From Mucilaginibacter aquatilis (GTDB lineage: Bacteria; Bacteroidota; Bacteroidia; Sphingobacteriales; Sphingobacteriaceae): a stretch of DNA of 64,000 bases. The position numbers and the translations under genes were made by a program. Shown here piece by piece: positions 53,901 to 61,496 of the stretch (positions are counted from its first letter, which is position 1; each line of letters opens with the position of its first letter). The notes below the pieces were generated by a model. That model ran no database searches and was not told the origin of the DNA. It was given only the letters and a program-made list of their open reading frames with translations. The stretch covers positions 1-64,000 of the forward strand of contig NZ_WQLA01000008.1 of assembly GCF_009755275.1 (NCBI RefSeq), read 5' to 3'.

Positions 53901-54045
53901 GTTGTCCTTTAATGTTAACGTTTACGCCGGGCAAGGCCGTTGTGCTGCCCTCCTGAGTAACTGTTCCGGTTACTTTGCGTTCCTGTGCATGGGCAAAGGC
54001 TACCCAGCCCGTTAAAAACAGGAATAGTAAAAATCTGAATTTCAT
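50914..54045 (-). CDS. SusC/RagA-family TonB-linked outer-membrane transporter
   Basis: A 1043-residue TonB-dependent transporter. The order is signal peptide (MKFRFLLFLFLTGWVAFAHAQ), CarboxypepD_reg beta domain (KVTGTVTQEGSTTALPGVNV), plug (VSNISRTLQGVVPGVQ, IRIRGIGSVNASSDPLYVVD, SVLKDASASALYGSRGANGV) and a beta barrel ending YTFGFDLSF. It works as a dimer with the SusD protein encoded directly after it. It follows the M28 peptidase gene by 15 bases and so probably belongs to the transcript that begins at the SAM riboswitch. Confidence 0.95.
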   Translation of the reverse strand: MKFRFLLFLFLTGWVAFAHAQERKVTGTVTQEGSTTALPGVNVNIKGQRKSTQTDPDGKFSITLQGAENTLVFTYVGFEPKEVPVSSNTLSVQLKAANNNLNEVVVVAYGTANKATYTGSASVVNAADLEKRQVSNISRTLQGVVPGVQSVAPAGQPGSEASIRIRGIGSVNASSDPLYVVDGIPFSGNINAINTADVESISVLKDASASALYGSRGANGVIIITTKRGKYNAKPTVTLNSNIGYSSRAVKDYDFVSTNDYFQLQWEALRNNRLDQGNTAAQAAQYATNELVSNLKINPYGSAFPNPVGLDGKLVAGATPLWDDDWSKSLSRTGVRQQVDLGISGGGADSRYFVSGGYLDDKGFIIGSHFRRYNTRVNYNTKVNKWFEAGVNVAASSTSQDSPPQTDSSQGNFANFGRLVSDIYPVYERSPDGTLKLDAGGNRVYDFGNYRPSAAATGNNLLGIAELNKYSNKQDALILRGNIQINILDGLKLKSSVNTDYNNRSGLSYTNPTFGSGVTGGGSVSKNSSRTVGYTINNLLDYTFNVANAHHFNVLAGQEVYVLNISSLSGSRSNFGFSDKVEPAAASLLNSFTGNADEYKLASFLGKIDYNFNQRYYLSASFRRDGSSRFSSQSRWGNFWSIGASWNAKSEAFLKNVSWLNSLTVRSSYGAQGNDNLGSYYAYQDLYSIYNSLGQAGLVTSRLPTPGLKWETNLNFNSGVDFAILDNRISGSFEVYQRRSKDLLFSRPLAPSLGYTAIDDNIGSMRNNGYEGQINLVPVVSKDVKWTLGFNFGHYNNKITKLPQKEIIAGNVGQLGSTKKMIVGSSVYDFYIREWAGVDQANGKPLWYKNTYAVDAAGNRTITGRTTTSVYAEADQYFQGSALPKLYGGANTTIKYKQFELYALVAYNIGGKILDLDEVMILHTGENTGRTWGTEILNRWTPQNTITDVPRLTTTTTNWNSISTRFLHDATYARLKNVSLSYNLPTQWATRIGLKNVRVYGRGENLLTWYNHKGMDPEQAVDGVTFYRYPAQKTYTFGFDLSF

Positions 54046-54060
54046 AAAATGATGAGGTGG

Positions 54061-56289
54061 TTATTGTCCTTGTGTTATGTTTTCAAGTAGTGTGCTTAGG
54101 CGATCCACAGCTTTGGTGGCTATGGTTATTTGCTGGCGGGCTTCGTCCCAGTTGTTTTGCTCAATGGCCTCGCGTATTCCCGGTAAGGTTTTTACGCCAT
54201 ACCCGGTGTAAAAGCCCGGCGCATATATACTATGACGATACCATGGGCGTTTAGGCAAACCTTCCGCAATCAATAAGCTCTTTTCGGCCTGGTAAACGGC
54301 GTTGTTAAATTTTGCCGCAAGTTTGGGATTAGTCAAAGCTTTAACACTTATGCTATTAAGTGCCGATGCCGATAGCTTGAGTCGCTGTATAGTCTTATCG
54401 AAAAAGGCAAAATCAAACGCCGGCACATCGGGTTTTGGAGCCGATGCAATGAATTTGTCTTTTGGGTCGGCAGCCAGTTTGTAGCTGTTGCTTTTAATAA
54501 GTTGGTTTTCGGCATTGTATTTTTCGCGTAGCTGATCGGCCAGTTGCTTTACCTCGGTTTCGTACTGGTTTATTACTTTGCCTAGGCTTGCAAAATCAAA
54601 CGGAAGCACATCGGCATTAGCTAAACGCAATACGGCCCTGCCTGCAGTTTGCGCCAACGCTACACCGTAGACAAAACTGCTATCTTTGAACCGCACATAA
54701 TCATCATACGAATCATAAATAGAATGGTAATCGCCGCCGCCATCTTCGCCACCGTAACCTAAATTTAGAGTGGGAATGCCTAAATGCTGCAGGAAGGCAG
54801 AGTAATCAGACCCGGTACCTAAAGCCCCGAGCGACAGGGTATCCTTTTTAAGTATTGCTCTTTGTGCTTTGGCCGATGCCGCTTTTACTGCATCATTAGC
54901 CCGTTTGCGTTCAAACACACTTACACCCGTTAGCGGGTCAATAACGTTTTTGGCTATCTCGCTGGTAAATACCTCCAGCGCGTGCGAACCTCCTGCACCT
55001 AGAAAACCACGACTGTTACCGTCGGAATTGATATACGCAACCGCTTTTTCTTTCAGCTCATCGGCATGGTCATCTACCCACTCGGTCGATCCTAACAATG
55101 AGGGTTCTTCGCCATCCCAGGCAGCGTAAACCAGTGTACGCTTAGGTTTGTAACCTGCTTTTACCAGCAAGCCAATAGCCCTTGCCTCCTCTAACTGGGC
55201 AGCCAAACCGCTTACCGGGTCGTCTGCGCCGTTCACCCAGGCATCATGGTGATTGCCGCGTACTACCCATTGGTTAGGGTATTGGCTACCTTTTATTTTA
55301 GCTATAACATTATAAGCCGGAACCAAATCCCAGTTATGTTCAATTTTTAAATGCACTTTAGCTTTACCAGGACCAACGTGGTAAGTAATGGGCAGTGCCC
55401 CGCGCCACTCGGCCGGAGCCACCGGACCGCCTAGTGCAGCCAGCAACGGCTGGGCATCGCCATAACTGATGGGCAGCACCGGTATTTTTAAAATGGTTTG
55501 CGCCTCGCTCCTTTCCAAACGTTTGGCTTTGGCGGTTGCGCCAACATCGGGAGTTAGCGGATCGCCGGGATAAATTACCATATCCATTACCGAACCACGC
55601 TGCACCGTTTGATCGTTTTTGTAAGGGCCTTTAGGGTAAACCTCGCCCTGGTAAAAGCCGTCATCTTTAGGATCGGAGTAAATAATGCAGCCAATAGCGC
55701 CGTGCTCATAAGCTACTTTGGGCTTGATGCCACGCCACGAGCGGCCGTATTTGGCTATCACTATTTTGCCTTTTACATCAATGCCCAGTTTTTCGAGCTG
55801 TATATAATCATCGGGCAAACCGTAGTTAACAAATACAAGTTCGCCGGTAACATCGCCATCGGCACCCCAGGCATTATAGGTTGGCAACTGCCCATCTTGC
55901 CCTGATGTGGCATCCTCGGCAAAAGCAGGTTCTTTTAGCTTGGCCACGTACCGGGTTGGGTAAATAAGCTCCAGCAAACGCGCTTTGGGCGTTGGAAACA
56001 GCACCTGGTAAGTCTCAATTTTGGCGTCCCAGCCGTACTCTTTAAACTTTTGTAATACAGCTTGCGCAACCGCCTTACCTCCGGGCGAACCCAAATGATG
56101 GGGACGAGCGGCCAGTTCTTTTATATTTTGACCAACGCGCACATTGCTCAGGTGCTTGTCAAACTCTTTTTCGGTTTGTAGTTGTTTGGTAGCCGCTTCA
56201 GTCGTAAACCCTTTAACAGCAGCATTTTGTGCATATGATGTGGTATAACCGGCCAGGCACAGCACAGCCAGTATCTCTATTTTTTTCAT
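54061..56289 (-). CDS. M28B-family metallopeptidase (glutamate carboxypeptidase II-like), exported
   Basis: A 742-residue secreted zinc peptidase. After the signal peptide (IEILAVLCLAGYTTSYAQ) comes a PA domain (about 130-300, GKIVIAKYGRSWRGIK, GAIGCIIYSDPKDDGFY), the M28 catalytic domain (RGNHHDAWVNGADDP near residue 345, AAWDGEEPSLLGSTEW with the catalytic Glu pair, YINSDG, GGGDYHSIYDSYDDY with the last His ligand), and a transferrin-receptor-like dimerisation domain. It should trim dipeptides or gamma-glutamyl peptides outside the inner membrane. The SusC gene follows 15 bases later. Confidence 0.93.
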   Translation of the reverse strand: MKKIEILAVLCLAGYTTSYAQNAAVKGFTTEAATKQLQTEKEFDKHLSNVRVGQNIKELAARPHHLGSPGGKAVAQAVLQKFKEYGWDAKIETYQVLFPTPKARLLELIYPTRYVAKLKEPAFAEDATSGQDGQLPTYNAWGADGDVTGELVFVNYGLPDDYIQLEKLGIDVKGKIVIAKYGRSWRGIKPKVAYEHGAIGCIIYSDPKDDGFYQGEVYPKGPYKNDQTVQRGSVMDMVIYPGDPLTPDVGATAKAKRLERSEAQTILKIPVLPISYGDAQPLLAALGGPVAPAEWRGALPITYHVGPGKAKVHLKIEHNWDLVPAYNVIAKIKGSQYPNQWVVRGNHHDAWVNGADDPVSGLAAQLEEARAIGLLVKAGYKPKRTLVYAAWDGEEPSLLGSTEWVDDHADELKEKAVAYINSDGNSRGFLGAGGSHALEVFTSEIAKNVIDPLTGVSVFERKRANDAVKAASAKAQRAILKKDTLSLGALGTGSDYSAFLQHLGIPTLNLGYGGEDGGGDYHSIYDSYDDYVRFKDSSFVYGVALAQTAGRAVLRLANADVLPFDFASLGKVINQYETEVKQLADQLREKYNAENQLIKSNSYKLAADPKDKFIASAPKPDVPAFDFAFFDKTIQRLKLSASALNSISVKALTNPKLAAKFNNAVYQAEKSLLIAEGLPKRPWYRHSIYAPGFYTGYGVKTLPGIREAIEQNNWDEARQQITIATKAVDRLSTLLENITQGQ

Positions 56290-56564
56290 AAAGAAATTTT
56301 AGTTGTCAATAAAAGTTGGGTAGTACACCGGCATGCAGACGTGCCGCGGCTACTATAATTTGAAGTGCTGGACTAGCAACAACACCACACCAGGACTGAT
56401 TGGTAACGGGCAGCACCCAGCCGAGGTAAGTTGGCCAAAAGAATTTTAAAGTAAGTTTCCAGTTTCATTTAGTTGCAGATATAGTTTATGTTAAGGGAAA
56501 ATATGCAAATTGCACCAGCCACCGGTTAGCTCTGTTAATTTGCTGTATTAGTAAGGTCAGTTGA
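56290..56564. other. Leader region between the tRNA-like sequence and the M28 gene
   Basis: 275 bases. A small hairpin (CGGCA/TGCCG, 56329-56346) is the only visible structure; I see no terminator and no consensus promoter on the minus strand. It matches no riboswitch I know. Confidence 0.35.
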
Positions 56565-56635
56565 GGCGGGAGGATGGATTCGAACCACCGTAAAAGGTTT
56601 TGCGTACCTTCACCTAACCACTCGGCCACTCCACC
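56565..56635 (-). tRNA. tRNA-Cys-like sequence, probably degenerate
   Basis: A 71-nt cloverleaf: D arm GCC-GAGTGGTTA-GGT, anticodon stem AAGGT/ACCTT, T arm GGTGG-TTCGAAT-CCATC. The anticodon loop ACGCAAA gives GCA (Cys), but position 33 is C instead of the invariant U, the acceptor GGTGGAG/CTCCCGC has mismatches at pairs 2-71 and 3-70, and the discriminator is C instead of U as in tRNA-Cys. It starts eight bases after the stop codon of the thioredoxin gene. Most likely a pseudo-tRNA; the working tRNA-Cys should be elsewhere. Confidence 0.6.
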
Positions 56636-56643
56636 AATAGCTT

Positions 56644-57255
56644 TTAAAGCGATGCTTTTAACGAAGCTTTGCTTGCCAGGCCATCAATTACTTTAACCAT
56701 TTCGTTAAATTCGTTTACATCATATAACCTGGTGAGGTAAACAATTTTGCCGTTAGCATCAATAACCACGTTGCGGGTTACACCAGCTTTTTTGTTAGCA
56801 AACTTGCCAAATATTTCGGCACCCGGGTCTAAGGCCAGCGGGTAAGTTACTTGTATATCCTGACGGAATTTTTGAACTTTTTCAAGCGGCTCGTCACGGT
56901 CTACCCCTATCAACACCACATTTTTATTTTGATAAGCTTTCCAAACATCGGTTTCCAGGTGGGGCATTTCTTTACGGCATACGCTGCACCAGCTGGCGGT
57001 AAATTGTAAAACCACCACCTTACCTCGCAGTTGCTTTAAAGATGTTTTTTCTCCGTTATCTAAAACCAGTTCAAAATCGTCTGGTGCCTGGTCCCCAACC
57101 TTAACTAAGTAACCGCGGTCAGCGTCAGCAACGTTGGCTGTAGCTGCATTTGGCGCCACGGTTTGTGCTTGCGCATTCGACGTATTTGCGCCAGCTAAAA
57201 GTATTGCTACAGCGAAAAAAGCTTTCGAAAAATTGAGTAATGATTTGTTTTTCAT
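56644..57255 (-). CDS. TlpA-like thioredoxin-fold protein, exported
   Basis: A 203-residue periplasmic thioredoxin-like protein. Signal peptide MKNKSLLNFSKAFFAVAILLA to about residue 28, then the TlpA/AhpC-type fold (KVGDQAPDDFELVLDNGEKT) and the redox motif WCSVC (C90, C93) in FTASWCSVCRKEMPHL, and the cis-Pro region GVTRNVVIDANGKIVY. It should reduce or isomerise disulfides outside the cytoplasm. Its leader carries a SAM-I riboswitch, so it is expected to be made when methionine/SAM is low, together with the downstream peptidase and SusCD. Confidence 0.9.
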   Translation of the reverse strand: MKNKSLLNFSKAFFAVAILLAGANTSNAQAQTVAPNAATANVADADRGYLVKVGDQAPDDFELVLDNGEKTSLKQLRGKVVVLQFTASWCSVCRKEMPHLETDVWKAYQNKNVVLIGVDRDEPLEKVQKFRQDIQVTYPLALDPGAEIFGKFANKKAGVTRNVVIDANGKIVYLTRLYDVNEFNEMVKVIDGLASKASLKASL

Positions 57256-57355
57256 GAGCGTATAAGTTGAGTAGTCTTGTTTTATTAAGCTAATTTTGTA
57301 ACACTTATACCAGAAGTAGTTTTAAGGCCTTGTTGAGCAAGCAGATGCTTGCCGT

Positions 57356-57460
57356 TTTATCTTTCTCCATGTTGGGAGCAGGAATTAGCACCTTTTACCT
57401 TAAGAGTAGTATAGGTTGCTAAGACTTCATCGGGCCTTTCCCTCAGTCTTTCTGGATAAA
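57356..57460 (-). promoter_or_regulatory. SAM-I (S-box) riboswitch
   Basis: Reading the minus strand: TTTATC and GATAAA form the P1 stem ends; inside are GACTGAGGGA, AGGCCCGATGAAG, the TTAGCAACC stretch, and AAGGTGCTAATTCC, the conserved S-box core elements in the right order. The aptamer ends about 100 bases before the thioredoxin ATG. A GCAAGC-AGAT-GCTTGC hairpin (57337-57352) follows without a T run, so control may be translational or through Rho rather than by a simple terminator. Confidence 0.93.
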
Positions 57461-57488
57461 TATCACAAAGAACATTTATTAAACAGTA

Positions 57489-57496
57489 CAAATATA
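57489..57496 (-). promoter_or_regulatory. -7 element upstream of the SAM riboswitch
   Basis: TATATTTG on the minus strand (TAnnTTTG) 29 bases upstream of the aptamer. No TTG is present at the -33 position; instead the CTATAGAC end of the shared motif (57514-57533) lies there. Confidence 0.5.
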
Positions 57497-57513
57497 CAGA
57501 TATATTTTATAAA

Positions 57514-57533
57514 GTCTATAGATTTAGTAGATT
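57514..57533. promoter_or_regulatory. Element shared with the TonB receptor promoter
   Basis: GTCTATAGATTTAGTAGATT here and GTCTATAGATTTGGTAGATT at 11806-11787 (minus) differ by one base in 20. It lies beside a -7 box in both places and may be a binding site for one regulator. The direction in which it acts at this locus is unclear, because it can serve either the riboswitch operon (minus) or the gene at 57845 (plus). Confidence 0.5.
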
Positions 57534-57844
57534 ATTTTAAATTGTGTAAAGATTTTAATGTAAGTCGTATGCGTTATCGGTGCAGCACCGGTTAGAGAAT
57601 ACAGAACGCCAACTACAAGCAGATCAAACTTAGAAGCTTTTAAAAATTCGAAGTTCTTCTTAATAAATGATACAAATCGGCCAGAAATTGATAGCATTTT
57701 GCAATGCTTAACCGTTTACTTTGTTCTACGGCGAAGCCTGTATTAATTGACTTTCTTCTTTATCTAAAATGTTTATCGGGTAAATCAACACGCTGGAAAA
57801 CAACCTACAAGCATAAATTAGTGATGAACCTTCGTTATTTGTAA
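57534..57844. other. Non-coding gap before the sugar isomerase gene
   Basis: About 310 bases in which I see no gene, repeat or clear promoter. A GTTATTTG just before the ATG at 57845 resembles but does not match the -7 consensus. Confidence 0.4.
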
Positions 57845-58723
57845 ATGAAAAATCTCCTCAATAAATTCGTACTTGCAACTTGTTCAATATTTGCTGTAAG
57901 TTGTGCATTTACAACAGTTTTTGCACAAAGCAAAACGTTGTTATTTCCTGATGCTCCCGGAATTGAATCGTACACCTACCGGACTAATTTTTCAAAAGGT
58001 GTGCCGGCAACTTTAGATTTAATAAAAGAAAATAGCATCAAGGATATTGAATTTTCGAGTTTGTTTAATTTGAGCCCCGAAGATCTTCGCAAACTACTTG
58101 ATGAACGAGGATTAAAATGTTCTTCATTCGGCACAGGATGGAATAATATTATGCATAAAACTGCAGAGGTTGCTAATGCGGCCAAAGCACTCGGTGCACA
58201 TTACATACATCTAGGCAGTGTTCCGCAAGCTGGCAAAACGTTTACTTTACAGGATGCCGAATTTGCTGTTACAGAATTAAACAAGGTTGGTAAAATTTTA
58301 AAAAACGAGTACGGACTGGAATTACTTTGCCATAACCATGGTGTAGAGTTTGTGCCTTATGAAAATGGTACGCTTTATGATTTTCTTATTCAGCGCACAA
58401 ACCCCAAATATGTAAGCTTTGAGTTAGATATTTTATGGGCTTTTTTGCCGGGCCATGATCCGGCTCAATTGATTGACAAATATCCTAGTCGAATTAAGGC
58501 GCTACATGTAAAAGACCTTAAAAACGGCATTGGTACTACCAATCTGGGCAAAACCGATCATAACAACAATGTGGTATTGGGGCAGGGACAAATTAACATT
58601 CCAGCCGTTATTAAAGCTGCCAAGCGTGCAAATATCAAACACTATTATCTTGAGGATGAAAGCCAGTTTGCGGTTGAACAGATACCGCAGAGCATTCAAT
58701 ATCTGCAATCTTTAAAACAATAA
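57845..58723 (+). CDS. Secreted sugar phosphate isomerase/epimerase-like TIM-barrel protein
   Basis: A 292-residue protein with a signal peptide (FVLATCSIFAVSCAFTTVFAQ) followed by an AP-endonuclease-2/xylose-isomerase-type barrel: GIESYTYRTNFSKGVPATLDLI, GAHYIHLGSVPQAG, LLCHNHGVEF, FELDILWAFLPGHDPAQLID, IKALHVKDLKNG, HYYLEDES. The metal-ligand positions (Glu/Asp/His in CHNH, ELDI, HVKD, LEDES) are kept. Such secreted isomerase-like proteins are frequent in Sphingobacteriaceae, and the substrates are unknown. It stands alone, convergent with the REC-AraC gene. Confidence 0.87.
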   Translation: MKNLLNKFVLATCSIFAVSCAFTTVFAQSKTLLFPDAPGIESYTYRTNFSKGVPATLDLIKENSIKDIEFSSLFNLSPEDLRKLLDERGLKCSSFGTGWNNIMHKTAEVANAAKALGAHYIHLGSVPQAGKTFTLQDAEFAVTELNKVGKILKNEYGLELLCHNHGVEFVPYENGTLYDFLIQRTNPKYVSFELDILWAFLPGHDPAQLIDKYPSRIKALHVKDLKNGIGTTNLGKTDHNNNVVLGQGQINIPAVIKAAKRANIKHYYLEDESQFAVEQIPQSIQYLQSLKQ

Positions 58724-58739
58724 ATTTTCAGCTTGCTTA

Positions 58740-59531
58740 CTATTGTTCAACAGGCGCACTTCCGCTTTGCTTTTTATGCAGGCTGTTACGATACTCAATA
58801 GGGGTCATCTTAAAATATTTTTTAAAATTTCGGCTAAATAAGCCAGGTGTATTGTATCCAACTATTCTTGCTATCTCCGAGAATCTGTATAAATCTTCAC
58901 CTATAAGCCGTGCAGCACTTTTTACACGTGTGGTATCAATAAGTTCTTTCGGCGATAAGGAAGAAATGGACTTGATTTTACGATAAAAGGTTGGCCTGCT
59001 CATATTCATATAGTCAGCAAGATTATCAATATCCAAATGCGGATCATTCAGGTTTTTTTGAATATAGTCACTGAGTTTTTTAAGAAATGCTTCCTCTGTT
59101 TTAGATTGCGCGTTTACCCGGAAATCTTCAAATGGCGAGCTTGAAAAGTGAACTTTAATTTTCATTCTGTTCTTCAGCAAGTTCGCAATATGAAGCTGAA
59201 GCAGCTCCGGTGAAAACGGCTTCTGAATATAGGCATCAGCTCCTACCTCCAACCCCTCAATAAACGCATTTTGGGTATTTTTAGCAGTAAGAAGAATAAT
59301 GGGTATATGGCAGTAAGCAACGTCTGATTTTAAGATTGCACAGAGTTCGAAGCCATCAATACCAGGCATCATAATATCCGAAACGATGAGACTAACGGTC
59401 TTCGTAGCAAGTATTTCCTGAGCCTTTTCGCCGCTTTCGGCAATGTATACGGTATAAGTATCGCTTAACACTTCCGATAAAAACTCTAAAATATCTTCGT
59501 TATCGTCGATAATTAAAACACTATCAATCAT
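58740..59531 (-). CDS. Response regulator with AraC-type DNA-binding domain
   Basis: A 263-residue regulator. Residues 1-120 form a receiver with acidic pair D9-D10, phospho-acceptor D52 (LIVSDIMMPGIDGFEL) and K104 (IQKPFSP). Residues about 155-255 form an AraC/XylS double helix-turn-helix (LADYMNMSRPTFYRKIKSI, RFSEIARIVGYNTPGLFSRNF). It looks like the C-terminal part of a hybrid two-component system, but no sensor domain is attached or adjacent in the window. It may control the SusD/SusC pair that follows. Confidence 0.9.
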   Translation of the reverse strand: MIDSVLIIDDNEDILEFLSEVLSDTYTVYIAESGEKAQEILATKTVSLIVSDIMMPGIDGFELCAILKSDVAYCHIPIILLTAKNTQNAFIEGLEVGADAYIQKPFSPELLQLHIANLLKNRMKIKVHFSSSPFEDFRVNAQSKTEEAFLKKLSDYIQKNLNDPHLDIDNLADYMNMSRPTFYRKIKSISSLSPKELIDTTRVKSAARLIGEDLYRFSEIARIVGYNTPGLFSRNFKKYFKMTPIEYRNSLHKKQSGSAPVEQ

Positions 59532-59834
59532 ATCTTTTTAAAATTTCATTTCACAAATGATAAACTAAAGCCCATGATCAGGGCCGCTGTAAAAAAACAC
59601 AGGCGTGCCCACTGGTATAGCAACGTTAAAAATTGCGCTACAACCGCCCACCCCAAGTGTCAGTTCCAATATTTGTTTCTAGAAGCGGGTAAACAGGCTT
59701 AAGCCGTTAACCTTACTTAGCGCAATATTTATAACAGAATTGGTAGGTGAACATATATACGATAGCCCATCGTTACAACAAACAGCAATAAAAGTGCACA
59801 AGTATGTGCACCATTATTGCCGTTTTGGCGCATA
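59532..59834. other. Gap between the REC-AraC gene and the SusD gene
   Basis: About 300 bases. It contains GTGCAC-AAGTAT-GTGCAC (59794-59811), which on the minus strand is followed by TTTTATT and probably ends the SusC-SusD transcript. Otherwise nothing is recognised. Confidence 0.5.
59785..59811 (-). terminator. Possible terminator after the second SusD gene
   Basis: Six-base perfect inverted repeat GTGCAC/GTGCAC with loop of six, then TTTTATT on the minus strand, 24 bases past the SusD stop. The stem is short, so strength is uncertain. Confidence 0.5.
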
Positions 59835-61496
59835 TTAAAAGCCAAGATTTTGAGGGTACTTAGGTCCTGTAATGATACGATCTATCTGACTTTGCGGTAT
59901 AGGCCTTAATGTATGCCTGTCTTGTATATTGTTTGCAGCGTCGGGGTTATAAAGTTTTACGCGCTCCACAAGTTTATTTGTTCTTACCAGGTCAAGCCAC
60001 CTGGTTTGCTCTCCGCATAGTTCACGGGCACGTTCATCTAAAATATAGTCGAGCGTAACCTGAGCCGGTGTTATAATCATCGCATCAGCATTGCCGGTTG
60101 GGAAGGCGGCCCGCTGGCGCACAACGTTAATATATTTTGCAGCATTAAAATTATCATTCAAATTTAACGCAGCCTCGGCAGCAATTAAATAAGTTTCCGC
60201 CAGCCTGTATACAATAATTGGCCTTACCGACGGATCATTAATACCTGCCCTTTTAGTATCCTGATACTTGGTCATGGTAGGAAACAATTGCAGCGTGTAA
60301 TTACGTGGCGGCACCAACAAATACCGGGATGCATTGATCTTAGCATTGGTTACATCAACAGCCGGCATATAAATGGCTGTATCGCCTAAAGCGTATTTGG
60401 GTACACCGTTCACTTTCGGTATTTTGTCGGCAGAGTTGGATAACCATACAGACTGGAATGTTTTATAGTAGCGGGTATCGTTTGTTTTATCGGCAAAACA
60501 AACATTGCCTAACCAATTGGTTAGTTGAACCCGGGCATATGGCCTGCCGTATGCCATAGACCGAACCAGGCCCGGAAAGTTTTCATACCCCATTACGTAA
60601 TGAAAATTAAGTTCGTTGCTAACAGCATTGTACGTTAAATTGGGTGTATGTTGAACGCTCCAAAGCACTTCTTTGTTGGCTTCGTTGCCTTCGGCATATA
60701 CCGAAGCAAAATCAGGCAGCAAACCAATATTCCAGGTTCCTGCGTTATCAATTACTCCTTTTGCCGTATTGTAAGCGTTTTGAAAATCATCTGGTTGCTT
60801 TGCTGAAGAGTAAGCACGGGTAAGGTAAACTTTTGCCAAAAGGTGCGATGCCGCTGCTGCTGTTGCTTTACCTGGTAATACACCGGTTTGAGTTGGGCTT
60901 AGCGGCAATCCGGCAATGGCATCCTTTAAATCCTGCACAATAAAATTATACACCTCGGCAATGGGCGCTCTATTGGCGCTGGTGCTGGGTTCACTAATAA
61001 AATTCTTACTTAGTGTTACCGGCCCAAAAAACCTCACCAATAAAAAATAATAGTTGGCACGTAGAAATTTAGCTTCAGCAACCTTTTGCTTAACCGTGTT
61101 AGCATCAAGACCGGTTACCGTTGCGCCGTTATCAATTACGCCATTACAGGTATTGATGAAGGTATAGCATGGATTCCAAACGCCGGATAAAAATCCGCTG
61201 CTGGCATCATAACTGCTCGCATAAATATTAAAATTGGAATTGCCACCGCCACCCGATTTAAATTCATCGGTTCCGGGAACGGTCATGGTCATCAGGTTTT
61301 CGGTTCCCCATAAATTACGGTTGCCGGCATAGGCAGCATCCAGTCCGGATTGAAAACCTTGAGCTGTATTAAAAAACTGCGGAGTAAGCGATGATTTTGG
61401 TTCTTCGATCAGTTGCTTACTGCAACCCGAAGTAACAATGGCAACTGAAGCCAGTATGATGATTTGATATAAATATGATTTCATTTTTATAATCAA
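59835..61496 (-). CDS. SusD/RagB-family nutrient-binding lipoprotein
   Basis: A 553-residue surface lipoprotein. Lipobox VTSGCSK in the signal peptide, SusD-like N-terminal helices (EAKFLRANYYFLLVRFFGPV) and C-terminal SusD domain (VYRLAETYLIAAEAALNL, LDYILDERARELCGEQTRWLDLVR, ending YPQNLGF). It pairs with the SusC gene that stops one base upstream, and the ligand is presumably a glycan or glycoside, given the neighbouring secreted isomerase-like protein and AraC-type regulator. This is inference from context only. Confidence 0.94.
   Translation of the reverse strand: MIIKMKSYLYQIIILASVAIVTSGCSKQLIEEPKSSLTPQFFNTAQGFQSGLDAAYAGNRNLWGTENLMTMTVPGTDEFKSGGGGNSNFNIYASSYDASSGFLSGVWNPCYTFINTCNGVIDNGATVTGLDANTVKQKVAEAKFLRANYYFLLVRFFGPVTLSKNFISEPSTSANRAPIAEVYNFIVQDLKDAIAGLPLSPTQTGVLPGKATAAAASHLLAKVYLTRAYSSAKQPDDFQNAYNTAKGVIDNAGTWNIGLLPDFASVYAEGNEANKEVLWSVQHTPNLTYNAVSNELNFHYVMGYENFPGLVRSMAYGRPYARVQLTNWLGNVCFADKTNDTRYYKTFQSVWLSNSADKIPKVNGVPKYALGDTAIYMPAVDVTNAKINASRYLLVPPRNYTLQLFPTMTKYQDTKRAGINDPSVRPIIVYRLAETYLIAAEAALNLNDNFNAAKYINVVRQRAAFPTGNADAMIITPAQVTLDYILDERARELCGEQTRWLDLVRTNKLVERVKLYNPDAANNIQDRHTLRPIPQSQIDRIITGPKYPQNLGF

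Noticed and set aside
56329-56346. Small hairpin before the M28 gene
   Set aside because: Five-base stem with an eight-base loop and no T run; too weak to call a terminator or regulator.
56565-57255. T-box leader controlled by tRNA-Cys
   Set aside because: The element is a tRNA-like cloverleaf itself, not a T-box specifier/antiterminator; no T-box motif is present.
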